Assembly (NCBI RefSeq): GCF_002335745.1
Contig: NZ_NIST01000001.1
Span: 4,030,354-4,094,353, forward strand
Length of the DNA: 64,000 bases
Direction: 5' to 3'
Source: Evansella halocellulosilytica
Lineage (GTDB): Bacteria; Bacillota; Bacilli; Bacillales; Salisediminibacteriaceae
This document shows positions 48,604 through 58,109 of the stretch, piece by piece; position 1 is the first letter of the stretch, and every line of letters starts with the position of its first letter. A program made the translations under genes and the position numbers. The notes under the pieces were generated by a model that worked only from the letters and a program-made list of their open reading frames with translations, was not told the DNA's origin and did not search any database.

Positions 48604-49833
48604 ATGCATTCTTATTCCGCTTATATTAAAACGATTCTATATGCCAGTTCAGTATCAATTTTGGCAGTCTCATTTATGATCTTTCCTAAAGAAGCATATG
48701 AAGCTTCGGTTCGCGGTCTCTCTATGTGGTGGGATGTCGTCTTTCCATCTCTACTTCCATTTTTCATTATCTCAGAATTTTTAATAAGATACGGAGTTGT
48801 CTCTTTTATTGGTGCGCTTTTTGAACCAATTATGCGCCCATTATTCCGCGTTCCTGGATCTGGAGGATTTGTTTGGGCAATGGGACTAGCATCTGGTTTT
48901 CCAGCTGGAGCAAAGTTAACAGCCCGCTTACGACAGGAAAACAAAATTACAGCTATTGAAGGAGAAAGACTCGTTTCATTTTCAAATGCTTCTAATCCGT
49001 TATTTATTTTTGGTGCGATTGCAGTAGGGTTTTTTCATAATCCTGCACTCGGTGTCGTCTTAGCTGCTTCTCATTACGGCGGCAACCTGCTTGTCGGGCT
49101 TGCGATGAGATTTTATGGCCGGAAAGAAGAACTGAGAAGCAGGAATAAAAAAAGATTTTCACTTTCTTATGCGATTGCGTCTATGCATAAGGAACGTCTT
49201 AAAGATCAAAGGCCGATCGGAAAATTGATGGGAGATGCTATACAGTCAGCGATTCAAACATTACTAATGATCGGTGGATTTATTATTCTTTTTTCTGTCT
49301 TAAATCAAATTTTAGCATTGATTCATATCTCTGCAATTTTTTCATTTTTCATTACGATGTTACTTGGGCTCATCCAAATGCCTGATGAATTAAGTACACC
49401 TATCGTTTCCGGCTTATTTGAAATAACATTAGGAAGCCAATTAATTAGTAATACGATACAAACAAGCTTATATGAGCAAGTCATTATTACAAGCTTTATT
49501 TTAGCCTTTAACGGTTTTAGTGTCCAAGCTCAAGTCGCGAGTATCCTCGCTGAAACAGATATCCGTTTCAAGCCTTTTTTTCTAGGGCGTTGTCTTCACG
49601 GACTCTTTGCTGCAGGTCTAGCTGCCCTTTTATTTGAGCGACTATATCAAGAGGACGGAGGAGACAGCACGGTTTTCCTTCCTCTCATGAAAGGTGAGTC
49701 ATTTTCATCCTCTATGATTCAATTGTACGAATGGTTCCTCCATTGGGGAGGTTATATTACACTCAGCTCACTCATTATTTATATTTGCTATACGAGTTAT
49801 CAAGCATTAAACAGCACAACACTTTCTCGTTAA
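48604..49833 (+). CDS. ylbJ: Sporulation membrane protein SpoVV (YlbJ)
   Basis: Nucleoside-recognition (Gate) domain membrane protein; in Bacillus subtilis SpoVV carries dipicolinic acid across the outer forespore membrane. 409 residues, eight or more helices, with SGFPAGAKLTARL and SFSNASNPLFIFGA typical. The ATG at 48604 has AAAGGAG at good spacing; the frame is open 90 bases further upstream without a ribosome site. Divergent from ylbK. Confidence 0.94.
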   Translation: MHSYSAYIKTILYASSVSILAVSFMIFPKEAYEASVRGLSMWWDVVFPSLLPFFIISEFLIRYGVVSFIGALFEPIMRPLFRVPGSGGFVWAMGLASGFPAGAKLTARLRQENKITAIEGERLVSFSNASNPLFIFGAIAVGFFHNPALGVVLAASHYGGNLLVGLAMRFYGRKEELRSRNKKRFSLSYAIASMHKERLKDQRPIGKLMGDAIQSAIQTLLMIGGFIILFSVLNQILALIHISAIFSFFITMLLGLIQMPDELSTPIVSGLFEITLGSQLISNTIQTSLYEQVIITSFILAFNGFSVQAQVASILAETDIRFKPFFLGRCLHGLFAAGLAALLFERLYQEDGGDSTVFLPLMKGESFSSSMIQLYEWFLHWGGYITLSSLIIYICYTSYQALNSTTLSR

Positions 49834-49842
49834 TAAGTATCC

Positions 49843-49864
49843 GCCCGTAAAACGGGCTGTTTTA
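49843..49864 (+). terminator. Intrinsic terminator after ylbJ
   Basis: GCCCG-TAAAA-CGGGC followed by TGTTTTA, 10 bases after the stop. Confidence 0.75.
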
Positions 49865-49929
49865 ATTTCACCCTATAAGGGCACTTTACCACAAGAGTCC
49901 CTTAAGGGACCTATTTAATTTGGTCCGTG

Positions 49930-50110
49930 CCAAAAGAATTTTGAGGACATCCCTTTTCATCATCAAATAGAATTCGAAATCGCTATAAGGCGGACGCTTT
50001 CACTCCAGAGCACAAGTGCGACATCTACTCGTGCTGCACTTCGTTTGCATTCGTAGTGTCTTCTTTGCAGCGGGCAATCCCTCAACTTCCTAGGTGCCAC
50101 ACTGTATGCA
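49930..50110 (+). repeat. Dispersed repeat copy B
   Basis: Colinear with copy A at 23686-23860 over about 170 bases, including TTTTGAGGACA, ATTCGAAAT and GCACAAGTGCGACATCTACT, and continuing into CTTTTCCCGCCTG near 50132. Confidence 0.8.
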
Positions 50111-50504
50111 CCTAGGGGATTTTCGACGATTACTTTTCCCGCCTGAGTCACCGCCTAGCGCTCTTTCGAGTACATGATAATAGTTAAATGACATACTAAT
50201 AGCAGAAAAACGTTGTGGGAAGTTGATCTCTGCTCATTTTTTATCTCATTTAAATGGGAATGGGCTTTTGTTATCAAAGATATTTATGTTCATATCGTAT
50301 CCATCTTTTAAGATTATAAATGACATCACGCAAATAAAGTTGGCATCAAAAGGTGGAAGGTACTGCGCGACTGTCTCTTCCTCTACTAGTATGGCTTTGT
50401 TGTTTATCCGTCGAGACAAATCGATGTATTTTCGAAGAAGCAATGCTCTTTCCTACGGAAAAACGGACGAGTTGAGATCCCTTCGAGCTTGATCGAAGTA
50501 GCTC

Positions 50505-50600
50505 AACCGTTCGTCCGTGGCAAAGAAGACACCGTGAATACGAACAAAGTGAAGTAAGAGCGGATGTCGCACTTGTGCCCTGGGGTGAAAGCAAGCAGTA
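50505..50600 (-). repeat. Dispersed repeat copy C, inverted
   Basis: Reverse complement reads CAGGGCACAAGTGCGACATC, then TTCACTTTGTTCGTATTCACGG and TGTCTTCTTTGCCACGG, matching the middle of copies A and B. Confidence 0.75.
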
Positions 50601-50675
50601 TACCTTCCAACTATTCGTTACTTTTGTTGCTGTTTAGACAATGTAAGAATACCAATCCTAAAAAAACTTTTATAT

Positions 50676-50702
50676 AAAAAACTGCACGAATTATCTGCAG
50701 CC
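50676..50702 (-). terminator. Intrinsic terminator after coaD
   Basis: Minus strand GGCTGCAG / CGTGCAG-type hairpin followed by TTTTTTA, about 145 bases after the coaD stop. Confidence 0.6.
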
Positions 50703-50846
50703 TTTTTATCCGTATGATCAAGTTCTATTTTTTCCTATCAAGCGATTCATCACAACCTCCTGAAGTACACGGATTAGAAGCAAACTGCTTCTTCGTCCAA
50801 AACTTTAGATACGATAGTGTTACATAAGAATATCTCTTTTTGAACG

Positions 50847-51329
<483 letters not shown>

Positions 51330-51893
51330 TTATTTTTCCTCCCTTACTCTTCTAAAAATACGGATCATTGTATCTCCATATTGTTCATTTTTTTTCTCAA
51401 CAATATTCTCGTATTCCGTTTGCAGGTGAACACCTGCTCCATGTTCAACGACAATCGTCCCTCCTTCTCTTACTACCTCATGTTCTGATAAGAAGAGTAA
51501 TTCCTCATGAAGCCGTTGATCTGCATAAGGTGGGTCTAAAAAAACAAGATCAAATTTCCGTTCTTTCTTTGCGATCGCTCGTAATGCACGTTTAGAATCA
51601 TTTCGAAAAATTTCAACCTTCTCCTGTACATCACTTATTTTCGTATTATGATATATAGTAGAAATCGCTTTTTTATCGCGGTCAACAATAACAGCATGTT
51701 CCATTCCACGGCTAATTGCTTCAATTGCAATAGCCCCGCTTCCACCATATAAATCTAAGATCGTTCCACCTTGAAAATATGGACCGACCATATTAAAAAT
51801 AGATTCTTTCACTTTATCAGTTGTCGGTCTAGTTGACTGGCCAGGTACTGCTTTTAACGTAATACCTTTTCTTGTTCCACTAATTACTCTCAT
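51330..51893 (-). CDS. rsmD: 16S rRNA (guanine966-N2)-methyltransferase
   Basis: SAM-dependent rRNA methyltransferase. 187 residues; N-terminal RVISGTRKG and RPTTDKVKESIFN, SAM loop LDLYGGSGAIAIEA and catalytic LDPPYA. The ATG at 51893 has AAGGTG at proper spacing; a GTG three codons upstream overlaps that site. Paired with coaD as in many bacteria. Confidence 0.96.
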   Translation of the reverse strand: MRVISGTRKGITLKAVPGQSTRPTTDKVKESIFNMVGPYFQGGTILDLYGGSGAIAIEAISRGMEHAVIVDRDKKAISTIYHNTKISDVQEKVEIFRNDSKRALRAIAKKERKFDLVFLDPPYADQRLHEELLFLSEHEVVREGGTIVVEHGAGVHLQTEYENIVEKKNEQYGDTMIRIFRRVREEK

Positions 51894-51998
51894 ATTTTTC
51901 ACCTTATATTATGTATGTTTTTGCATTCATATCCTACCATAAAACGACTCAGAGAGGAAATTAAAAGTGGTCAAAAGATTCTTACTCTTCCTCTTTAT

Positions 51999-52028
51999 GT
52001 ATAAACGAGTTTCAGTTTTTCCATAATA
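51999..52028 (+). promoter_or_regulatory. Perfect sigma-G (forespore) promoter of csfG
   Basis: GTATA (51999-52003), 18-base spacer, CATAATA (52022-52028). Both boxes and the spacing match the published sigma-G consensus (GHATR-18-CATHMTA) without mismatch. Confidence 0.85.
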
Positions 52029-52034
52029 AAGATA

Positions 52035-52205
52035 GCAACATGAAAGATCATGTTGCTGACAACCGCGGAGAAGGCTTACGTTTCCCCATAAGTTCTTCCT
52101 CCGGTTTCTCCTCTCCCATAGCCTTTATAAAGGAAAGAGCGTGTTTAACAACACATTTATCCTTTATAATGAGGCAACCCGCAGAAAATTCTGCGGGTTT
52201 TTTTT
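52035..52205 (+). ncRNA. csfG: CsfG sporulation small RNA
   Basis: About 170 nt from the predicted start after the sigma-G promoter to a strong terminator. Begins with the hairpin AGCAACATGA / TCATGTTGCT, then a purine/pyrimidine-rich centre (GGAGAAGGCTTACG..., CTTCCTCCGGTTTCTCC) and ends with AACCCGCAG / CTGCGGGTT plus eight Ts. CsfG is a forespore RNA described in Bacillus subtilis in the ylbG-ylbH intergenic region; rsmD is ylbH and ylbG lies beyond the MFS gene, so position, promoter type and size all agree. Function unknown. Primary-sequence identity to known csfG was not checked. Confidence 0.8.
52176..52205 (+). terminator. Terminator of csfG
   Basis: AACCCGCAG-AAAATT-CTGCGGGTT hairpin and a run of Ts. 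Confidence 0.9.
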
Positions 52206-52496
52206 GCTTTTATAAAGCTTTTTAAAAGGGAATGATAAATGAGGGGAGATTGGTCAAAATATTACTCGCTTGCACTCCAGAGCACAAGTGCGACATCTAC
52301 TCGTGCTGCACTTCGTTTTCATTCATCGGTTCTTCTTTGCCGCGGGCAAGACTTCAGCTAATCGCGGGAAAATCCCCCGATGGATCTTCTTCTCTTGCTT
52401 TTCCCGCTGGCGTCTCGTCATTTTTGACAATCAACATACGAAAATTGTCAATCTTCTATTCGTATACACAAGAAGATACGAAAAGAACAGACCACG
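52206..52496. other. Gap csfG / MFS gene with dispersed repeat
   Basis: No gene. Dispersed repeat copy D spans about 52268-52440: CAGAGCACAAGTGCGACATC, CTTCGTTTTCATTC, CTTCTTTGCCGCGGGCAA, then CTTTTCCCGCTGGCGTCTCG. Confidence 0.7.
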
Positions 52497-53708
52497 TCAG
52501 CTTGTATTTTGACGTGATCGATTTTCTTTTATTAATGGAATTACTTTCGTTTTTACGACGAAAGAATTTATTAGCAGCAACACTCCTGACGCTATAAATA
52601 AGCTGCGTATCCCTGCAAATGACGATAACCATCCTCCTAATATTGGACCTAGCATATTCCCCAAATACATTGCACTATTGGAAAAACCGTATGTACGACT
52701 TTCCATCCCTTCAGGGGCAAGGTGCCTAATTAACGTATTCAGAGCTGGTAATAACCCTCCTAAAGACAGACCTAAGAGAAAGCGGAATCCAATTAATTGC
52801 CAATAGTTATCTACAAAAGCTTGCGGAAGTGATGCCAATGCTGCAAACAGTAACGAACCAAATAAGACGTATTGAGCCCCTTTTTTATCACTTAGTTTTC
52901 CTAAAAACGGACTTGCTGTCATATTCGCAATACCCATAATCGACATCGCCAAACCTGCAAAAAAAGCGATGTTTTGCGAGGGTGATAGTTCTTGGACAAA
53001 AATTGAAAGAAGCGGGTTTACCCCAATTAATGCACATTGTACAACAAACATGACGAAAAAAAGTGATAGGATTGGTGATGTACGAATAATCGTTTTAAAA
53101 TCTTGTACCGTATTCGTTTTCTTCGTCGTTTCTTTTTTCTCAAATTGATCATGGACAAACATTAACACAACAAAAGCAGCTATGAGAATGGCAGCACCTG
53201 TAACATAAAAAATCATCCGGTAACCCATTATGTCAGCCATTAAACCACCGAATAATGGTCCACATATTCCTCCTGCTACAGCTCCAGCTTGTAACATCCC
53301 AAGTGCATAGCCTGCTTCTTTCTTAGGAGTGTTCATTGATGTTAAGGCGATCGAAGCTGGGATAAATCCAGAAATGACACCGTTCAACAACCTTAATAAA
53401 AGCAATGACCATGGTCCTGTGGCAAATCCTGTTAACGTAATAACAATTGCCATTCCGAACCCAGACCTAAGAAGCATTAGCTTACGTCCGTGCCGATCAG
53501 CCAGTCTCCCCCACATTGGAGAAAATAAAAAAGCTGTTAAAAAATTCGCTCCAAAAATAATTCCAGTCCAGCGACTTAAAGCTTGTGGATCGGTTACCCC
53601 TAGTTCTTGTAAGTATAGTGGTAAAAATGGGATGATCATCGTCATAGAGCCCATCACTAAAAATTGACATCCCATTAAAATAAATAAACTCCTCTTCCAA
53701 CGGGGCAT
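52497..53708 (-). CDS. MFS drug-efflux-type transporter
   Basis: 403 residues with twelve predicted membrane helices. Motif A GRLADRHGRK between helices 2 and 3, a repeat of it (GKLSDKKGAQ) in the second half, and the antiporter motif GPLFGGLMAD in helix 5 point to a proton-antiport exporter of the MdtG type. Substrate cannot be named. It stands between csfG and ylbG, with repeat copies on both sides, so it probably arrived at this locus secondarily. ATG at 53708 behind GGAAGTGA. Confidence 0.88.
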   Translation of the reverse strand: MPRWKRSLFILMGCQFLVMGSMTMIIPFLPLYLQELGVTDPQALSRWTGIIFGANFLTAFLFSPMWGRLADRHGRKLMLLRSGFGMAIVITLTGFATGPWSLLLLRLLNGVISGFIPASIALTSMNTPKKEAGYALGMLQAGAVAGGICGPLFGGLMADIMGYRMIFYVTGAAILIAAFVVLMFVHDQFEKKETTKKTNTVQDFKTIIRTSPILSLFFVMFVVQCALIGVNPLLSIFVQELSPSQNIAFFAGLAMSIMGIANMTASPFLGKLSDKKGAQYVLFGSLLFAALASLPQAFVDNYWQLIGFRFLLGLSLGGLLPALNTLIRHLAPEGMESRTYGFSNSAMYLGNMLGPILGGWLSSFAGIRSLFIASGVLLLINSFVVKTKVIPLIKENRSRQNTS

Positions 53709-53821
53709 ACATCTTCACTTCCTTTGTCTATGATTCTATTATATATTTCGAGTGACGAAATTTCAAACCAAAATAAAGAAAGAGATCGTGAAACGCTCGT
53801 TGCTTCTGCGGTTACTCGTCG

Positions 53822-53872
53822 CACAAAAGAACACTCTTGCTTTTCCCGCTGGCGTCTTAATTTTGACAATCA
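53822..53872 (+). repeat. Dispersed repeat, tail fragment E
   Basis: CTCTTGCTTTTCCCGCTGGC and TTTTGACAATCAAC match 52400-52440. Confidence 0.75.
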
Positions 53873-53886
53873 ACTATTTTAACTAA

Positions 53887-53917
53887 ATAAAGAACCTCCA
53901 ACAAATGTTAGAGGTTC
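53887..53917 (-). terminator. Intrinsic terminator after ylbG
   Basis: Minus strand GAACCTCTAACA / TGTTGGAGGTTC hairpin followed by TTTATTT. Confidence 0.8.
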
Positions 53918-53930
53918 ATACGTTCAGCAT

Positions 53931-54206
53931 TTATATTCCCATTTTATAATCGTACTCTTTTTCCTTTTCAGGAACAGCGTTTTGATATTCCGTTTTTATC
54001 CATGGCCTCATTGACATGGACACTTCTTTTACAAAGTGGAACGATTCTATTTTTTCGATTGTCGTTTCGACAAGGTCTGCATCACAGTACATGATAATGT
54101 ATTTCATTTTTCGGGAGACATAATGTACATTCCCTAATCGCTTTAATTGTTTTACTTGTTTCAAGGAATGCACCCAGATGGCAAGTCCTACTCGATTTCC
54201 GACCAT
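53931..54206 (-). CDS. ylbG: DUF2129 protein YlbG
   Basis: 91-residue small cytoplasmic protein (NRVGLAIWVHSLKQVKQL..., MRPWIKTEYQNA near the end). Function unknown; conserved after ylbF in Bacilli. ATG at 54206 with AAAGGAG nine bases upstream. Confidence 0.9.
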   Translation of the reverse strand: MVGNRVGLAIWVHSLKQVKQLKRLGNVHYVSRKMKYIIMYCDADLVETTIEKIESFHFVKEVSMSMRPWIKTEYQNAVPEKEKEYDYKMGI

Positions 54207-54294
54207 GATGATAATCTCCTTTATAAACAACATCGTTTAATAGCTTCTTTGCCAACAGTCTAGCACGTAAAATGGAAGAAATCAATAAATGCTT

Positions 54295-54735
54295 TTAAGA
54301 ACAGCCGCAGCTTCCGCCTGATCCACATCCGCCACCGCACCCATCCTGGTCAAAAAATGGATTACCAGTAGGAACTTTAATTTGTGGGGAAACTGCTTGT
54401 GCAATCATTTGACTTACATCAATTAGTAATTGGTGTAACTCTTCTTCAGCTTGTTTATATTCAACGATCGCATCATGTGTATCGAGTTTCCTTTTCCATT
54501 CTCTAACTTCAGATGTTACCGTTTTAAAGTCAGGATGATACTTCCCAAAGCGCTGAACTTCATCATATTTTTCTTTCAGCTGTTGGAAATGTTTGATCAA
54601 ATGCTGCGCTTCCTTATTTTGATCTAAAGCCTCTTTTGACTGAATATATGAATCAAATACTTCAGAGGAAGTTATGATTTCTCCAAAGTCTAATGCTTCT
54701 TGTAAGACGTCGACATTTGTCATGGTTGTGAGCAT
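54295..54735 (-). CDS. ylbF: Y-complex regulator YlbF (RicF)
   Basis: 146 residues, helical Com_YlbF domain with a C-terminal Cys-rich tail (CGGGCGSGGSCGCS). In Bacillus subtilis YlbF with YmcA and YaaT forms an iron-sulfur complex that supports competence, biofilm formation, sporulation and RNase Y-dependent mRNA maturation. The Cys tail fits cluster binding. ATG at 54735 behind GGAGGTGA. Confidence 0.94.
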   Translation of the reverse strand: MLTTMTNVDVLQEALDFGEIITSSEVFDSYIQSKEALDQNKEAQHLIKHFQQLKEKYDEVQRFGKYHPDFKTVTSEVREWKRKLDTHDAIVEYKQAEEELHQLLIDVSQMIAQAVSPQIKVPTGNPFFDQDGCGGGCGSGGSCGCS

Positions 54736-54781
54736 TTAATCACCTCCAAATTCATTATAACATGTTCAAAGTAAAAACGAA

Positions 54782-56263
54782 TCATTCGTGTACCGATTTA
54801 ATATCATTAAGTGGATTATACAAAGCAATTCTTCGAATCGAGCTTTGATCAATTGTCCGTTGATCATATGTTTTCAGTGAAACATTGTCCCCTTCTTCTA
54901 TTAATCGCTTAACCTCAACAACCATTTGCTTACCATCGATCTCTTCAATGAGTAGTGGTATTTTCATAATTTGACTCTGCCTTACGAGCCTTCTCAAAAA
55001 ATTCCCCTTATATGTCATTAACGTAAACGTTACTTCAGGGAGTTGTTGGACTTCTTTCCACTCGTTCGGAAATTCGAGCGTCCCGCTAATAGTCATCTGT
55101 TCCTTATCATGCTTCTCAAATTCTCTTGAAGAAGATGTTATGTTAATTTCCATTTTTTTTATTTCTCGCTCCCATTGCCGGACAATCTCAGTTGAAATAA
55201 ACATTCCCTTTTTTGATCCCATGACTTTTTTAGAACCGAACTTTTTCTCACTCATTTTCAAGAGTTGCTTCATTAATGGTTGTGATCGAATGGAATAAAA
55301 GACAAATGATCCTTCTTTAAATATAGCTGACGATCCTTGCCACCAGTTGTCAAACGTTTCAAAGCTAGCTCCTTCTTGAGGGAATAAACGATGAAGCAAA
55401 TGTTGATAAAGCCGATAAGATGCACAAATTGATTTTCCTTTTTGAACTGTTGATTCAGAAAAATTTATCGTAACCATCGACCCAATACTTTTTATTTCTC
55501 CAAAAATACTAGCTATCCATAACGTAAAGTAATGATCGTCCCTCGGAAATAGCCATTGCTGTTCATGGACTTGAACAATCTTTTTATCGCCTTTACCTTT
55601 GTTGAGCATTTCATCCAACAATGAACAGCACTCTTCCACCTTTCTTTCTGAGAGCTGATAAAAATGTTTTTTCAATTCCATGCTATCTTGTCTCTCATTG
55701 GTCAGCAGCTGATTTTCTGCATTTGAATAAACAAGCAATTCAAGAAAATCATCGAACCTTTCTTCAATCCACGTTGTAATCAGTGTGTAAGGTTTGTCAG
55801 ACCATTTTTTAAAATAAGAGGTTACTGTTGAAGCAATATTGTTAGTATGAACATCATCATTCTTTTCTCCTGACGACAATGACGTTCCATGAATCTGATC
55901 ATTGACTTTTATACAAAAGCGAATGTACAATTCAAAAATATTATGACCTTCTGTCTTTCCTCCTCTCTCTACTGTTTTGTTCCAAATGATAAAAAAGTCT
56001 ACTTCCCGGGGAACGAGATAAAATACTTTTTGGTGTTGTTCTAAAATAAAAACTAGGTTGCTTTCTAACAAATTGTGGATCATTTTATAATATAAAAATG
56101 GACCGTACTTATTTTTCACGAGTTCATCGATAACACTTTTTCGTTTATCGATTATCATGACCATTTCTGTGAGCAGCTCTTTTTCTGATAACGTTAAGTT
56201 CGACCACTTCTCTTCGATCCATTGATGGTCGATAACTTTATTTAATATTGACTGTACGAACAT
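54782..56263 (-). CDS. Large partner protein of the XPB-like helicase, unknown
   Basis: 493 residues, not recognised with certainty. Mostly helical by composition; an N-terminal winged-helix-like stretch (LTLSEKELLTEMVMIIDKRK...HNLLESNLVFIL) recalls helicase-associated proteins encoded beside XPB in actinobacteria. Two separated middle segments are Lys-rich, and the C-terminal part (LIEEIDGKQMVVEVKRLIEEGDNVSLKTYDQ) looks like a small beta domain. No nuclease motif is visible. The start (ATG 56263) lies inside the helicase gene, a 22-base overlap, so the two proteins are translated together and probably act together. Confidence 0.75.
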   Translation of the reverse strand: MFVQSILNKVIDHQWIEEKWSNLTLSEKELLTEMVMIIDKRKSVIDELVKNKYGPFLYYKMIHNLLESNLVFILEQHQKVFYLVPREVDFFIIWNKTVERGGKTEGHNIFELYIRFCIKVNDQIHGTSLSSGEKNDDVHTNNIASTVTSYFKKWSDKPYTLITTWIEERFDDFLELLVYSNAENQLLTNERQDSMELKKHFYQLSERKVEECCSLLDEMLNKGKGDKKIVQVHEQQWLFPRDDHYFTLWIASIFGEIKSIGSMVTINFSESTVQKGKSICASYRLYQHLLHRLFPQEGASFETFDNWWQGSSAIFKEGSFVFYSIRSQPLMKQLLKMSEKKFGSKKVMGSKKGMFISTEIVRQWEREIKKMEINITSSSREFEKHDKEQMTISGTLEFPNEWKEVQQLPEVTFTLMTYKGNFLRRLVRQSQIMKIPLLIEEIDGKQMVVEVKRLIEEGDNVSLKTYDQRTIDQSSIRRIALYNPLNDIKSVHE

Positions 56264-57906
56264 AATGACCACTCTTCCCATTCATAATGATATCCTTGTT
56301 CCTTCATAAATAATTGACGATTTGATGCCCTTTCTTCCTCTTGCGTCATAGCAGTAACGAGTGAATAAAAATAAACGGGCTTTCTTTCTGAACTTGGTCT
56401 TAACAGCCTTCCTATCCGTTGAGCCTCTTCTTGTCTTGATCCGTATACTCCAGAAACTTGAATGGCAACATTTGCAGACGGTAAGTTCACAGCCATATTT
56501 GCAACTTTGCTAACGACTAAAGCTTTTATCTTTCCAGCACGAAACTGCTTGTATATATTCTCTCGTTCAGACTTTTTCGTTTTACCTGTAATAATCGGGA
56601 TTGAGAAATGAGCAGCTATTTTTTCCAACTGCTCGATATACTGACCGATGATTAATATATGATCTTCCCGATGTTTTTCAACTAATACGTTCAATACGTT
56701 CAGTTTTTCATCGTTTACACTGGCCATTTTATACTTTTCTTTTTTTGAAGACTGTAAATATTTCTCCCAATGATCCTCGCTAAAATGAACTTTATATTCT
56801 TTGCATATCGGTTTTGCTATCCAATCGTTATGTTCTAATTCTTTAATTCCTAACTCATATCGTTTTGGACCTATTAAACTATATATATCATCTTCTCGGC
56901 CGTCTTCCCTGACGAATGTTGCTGTTAAACCGAGTCTCCGTTTCCCTTGCATATATGAAGTCATCCGAAATAACGGTGCAGGAAGCAAATGTACTTCATC
57001 ATAAATGATTAATCCCCAGTTCCGTTCTTGAAAGAGTCGGAAGTGAGGGTATAAATTGTTCTTGCTCTCCCCTCTGTAAGTCAACATTTGATACGTTGTC
57101 AATGTTACTGGCCGTACATTTTTCTCTGAACTCGCATATAACCCAATATCAGAATTGCCTAAATTCGTATTTGCAAAGATCTCAGCTCTCCATTGATGAA
57201 GCGAAGTATCATTCGGAGCAATAATTAACGTCTCTTCATTTATTTTAGACATAACCCCAATGCCAACCAACGTTTTTCCAGAACCACAAGGCAATATAAT
57301 AAAACCATTCCCTTTTTCATAACTTTTAGGTTTTATAAACGCTTCAACTGCTTCTTTTTGATAAGGTCTTAAACGAACATGATTGTTCAAAGTAATAGGT
57401 AAATGCTCTCCTTCGTCAATTAACAAATAGTCAAGAACTGGATAACCACCTTTGATCAGCCGATGTTTTAATGTTCCTCTTTCAGTCATTGACATTCTCA
57501 TGGCCGCCCCTTGTTCATGTCGAAAAATGCCATCACTTCTTTCAGGAAAACATTCCTCGATCATTTGTATCGATTCACAAAAAAGACATGGGCCTTCTCC
57601 TTCAATATTTTTCATAATAAATTTTCGACTAGAATCTTCCCAACCTCTAATCTTATTCATAAGAGATGATGGAACAGGCGGATTTGAAAAAGAAATTAAA
57701 AATGTAATGATTTCCTCACTAGTTATCCCTTGATCAAATGCATACCATACCGAATATTGAGATAACTCGTAAATGTGCATTTCAGAAGGGGATTGTTTTA
57801 AATGGGCGAATTTACTAATAAATGGATGGGCAATGTTTGCTTCTGGGTGTACTGAATTAAAATAGATAAGCCCGTCTTCCTGGAGATAGAGCGGTTGTTG
57901 TTTCAT
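56242..57906 (-). CDS. XPB/ERCC3-like superfamily 2 DNA helicase
   Basis: 554 residues. About 175 N-terminal residues form a separate domain with a CLFC pair (107-110). The helicase core follows: Walker A PCGSGKT 206-212, DEVH box 303-306, LTATFVREDG with the RED motif at 333-335 that is typical of XPB, and motif VI QRIGRLLRP at 496-504. XPB proteins unwind DNA in nucleotide excision repair and, in eukaryotes, transcription start. ATG at 57906 behind GAGGTGA; the frame is open further without a site. The pair is inserted between ylbF and ylbE. Role in repair or defence is not shown. Confidence 0.9.
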   Translation of the reverse strand: MKQQPLYLQEDGLIYFNSVHPEANIAHPFISKFAHLKQSPSEMHIYELSQYSVWYAFDQGITSEEIITFLISFSNPPVPSSLMNKIRGWEDSSRKFIMKNIEGEGPCLFCESIQMIEECFPERSDGIFRHEQGAAMRMSMTERGTLKHRLIKGGYPVLDYLLIDEGEHLPITLNNHVRLRPYQKEAVEAFIKPKSYEKGNGFIILPCGSGKTLVGIGVMSKINEETLIIAPNDTSLHQWRAEIFANTNLGNSDIGLYASSEKNVRPVTLTTYQMLTYRGESKNNLYPHFRLFQERNWGLIIYDEVHLLPAPLFRMTSYMQGKRRLGLTATFVREDGREDDIYSLIGPKRYELGIKELEHNDWIAKPICKEYKVHFSEDHWEKYLQSSKKEKYKMASVNDEKLNVLNVLVEKHREDHILIIGQYIEQLEKIAAHFSIPIITGKTKKSERENIYKQFRAGKIKALVVSKVANMAVNLPSANVAIQVSGVYGSRQEEAQRIGRLLRPSSERKPVYFYSLVTAMTQEEERASNRQLFMKEQGYHYEWEEWSLCSYSQY

Positions 57907-58081
57907 AACATTTCTCACCTCATATGAACTGCTAGTCATATTGTGATAATTAAAGATTCATTCTATACATGGTCAGAAAAACGATCATTATATGAAAGCG
58001 CAAGCGTCTGCCATAATGGATTCGAATAATCCTATAATATGATCCAAAAGCAACAATCTTTAAAATAACAGCCTTTAGTAT

Positions 58082-58109
58082 AAAAAAAAGAAGAGGTATC
58101 CTCCTCTTC
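58082..58109 (-). terminator. Intrinsic terminator after ylbE
   Basis: Minus strand GAAGAGG-AGGATA-CCTCTTC followed by eight Ts, overlapping the ylbE stop. Confidence 0.85.

Larger units (their letters stand above)
49834..50846. other. One-kilobase region without supported genes
   Basis: Between ylbJ and coaD. Holds the ylbJ terminator, two copies of the dispersed repeat facing each other (49930-50110 plus strand, about 50505-50600 inverted) and the coaD terminator. Short frames in the middle (around 50223-50492) lack family likeness and overlap the repeats. Confidence 0.7.

Noticed and set aside
50223-50492. Short overlapping frames on both strands in the ylbJ-coaD gap
   Set aside because: They overlap each other, contain no known motif and border repeat DNA; the minus-strand one has only a weak AGGAAAG site.
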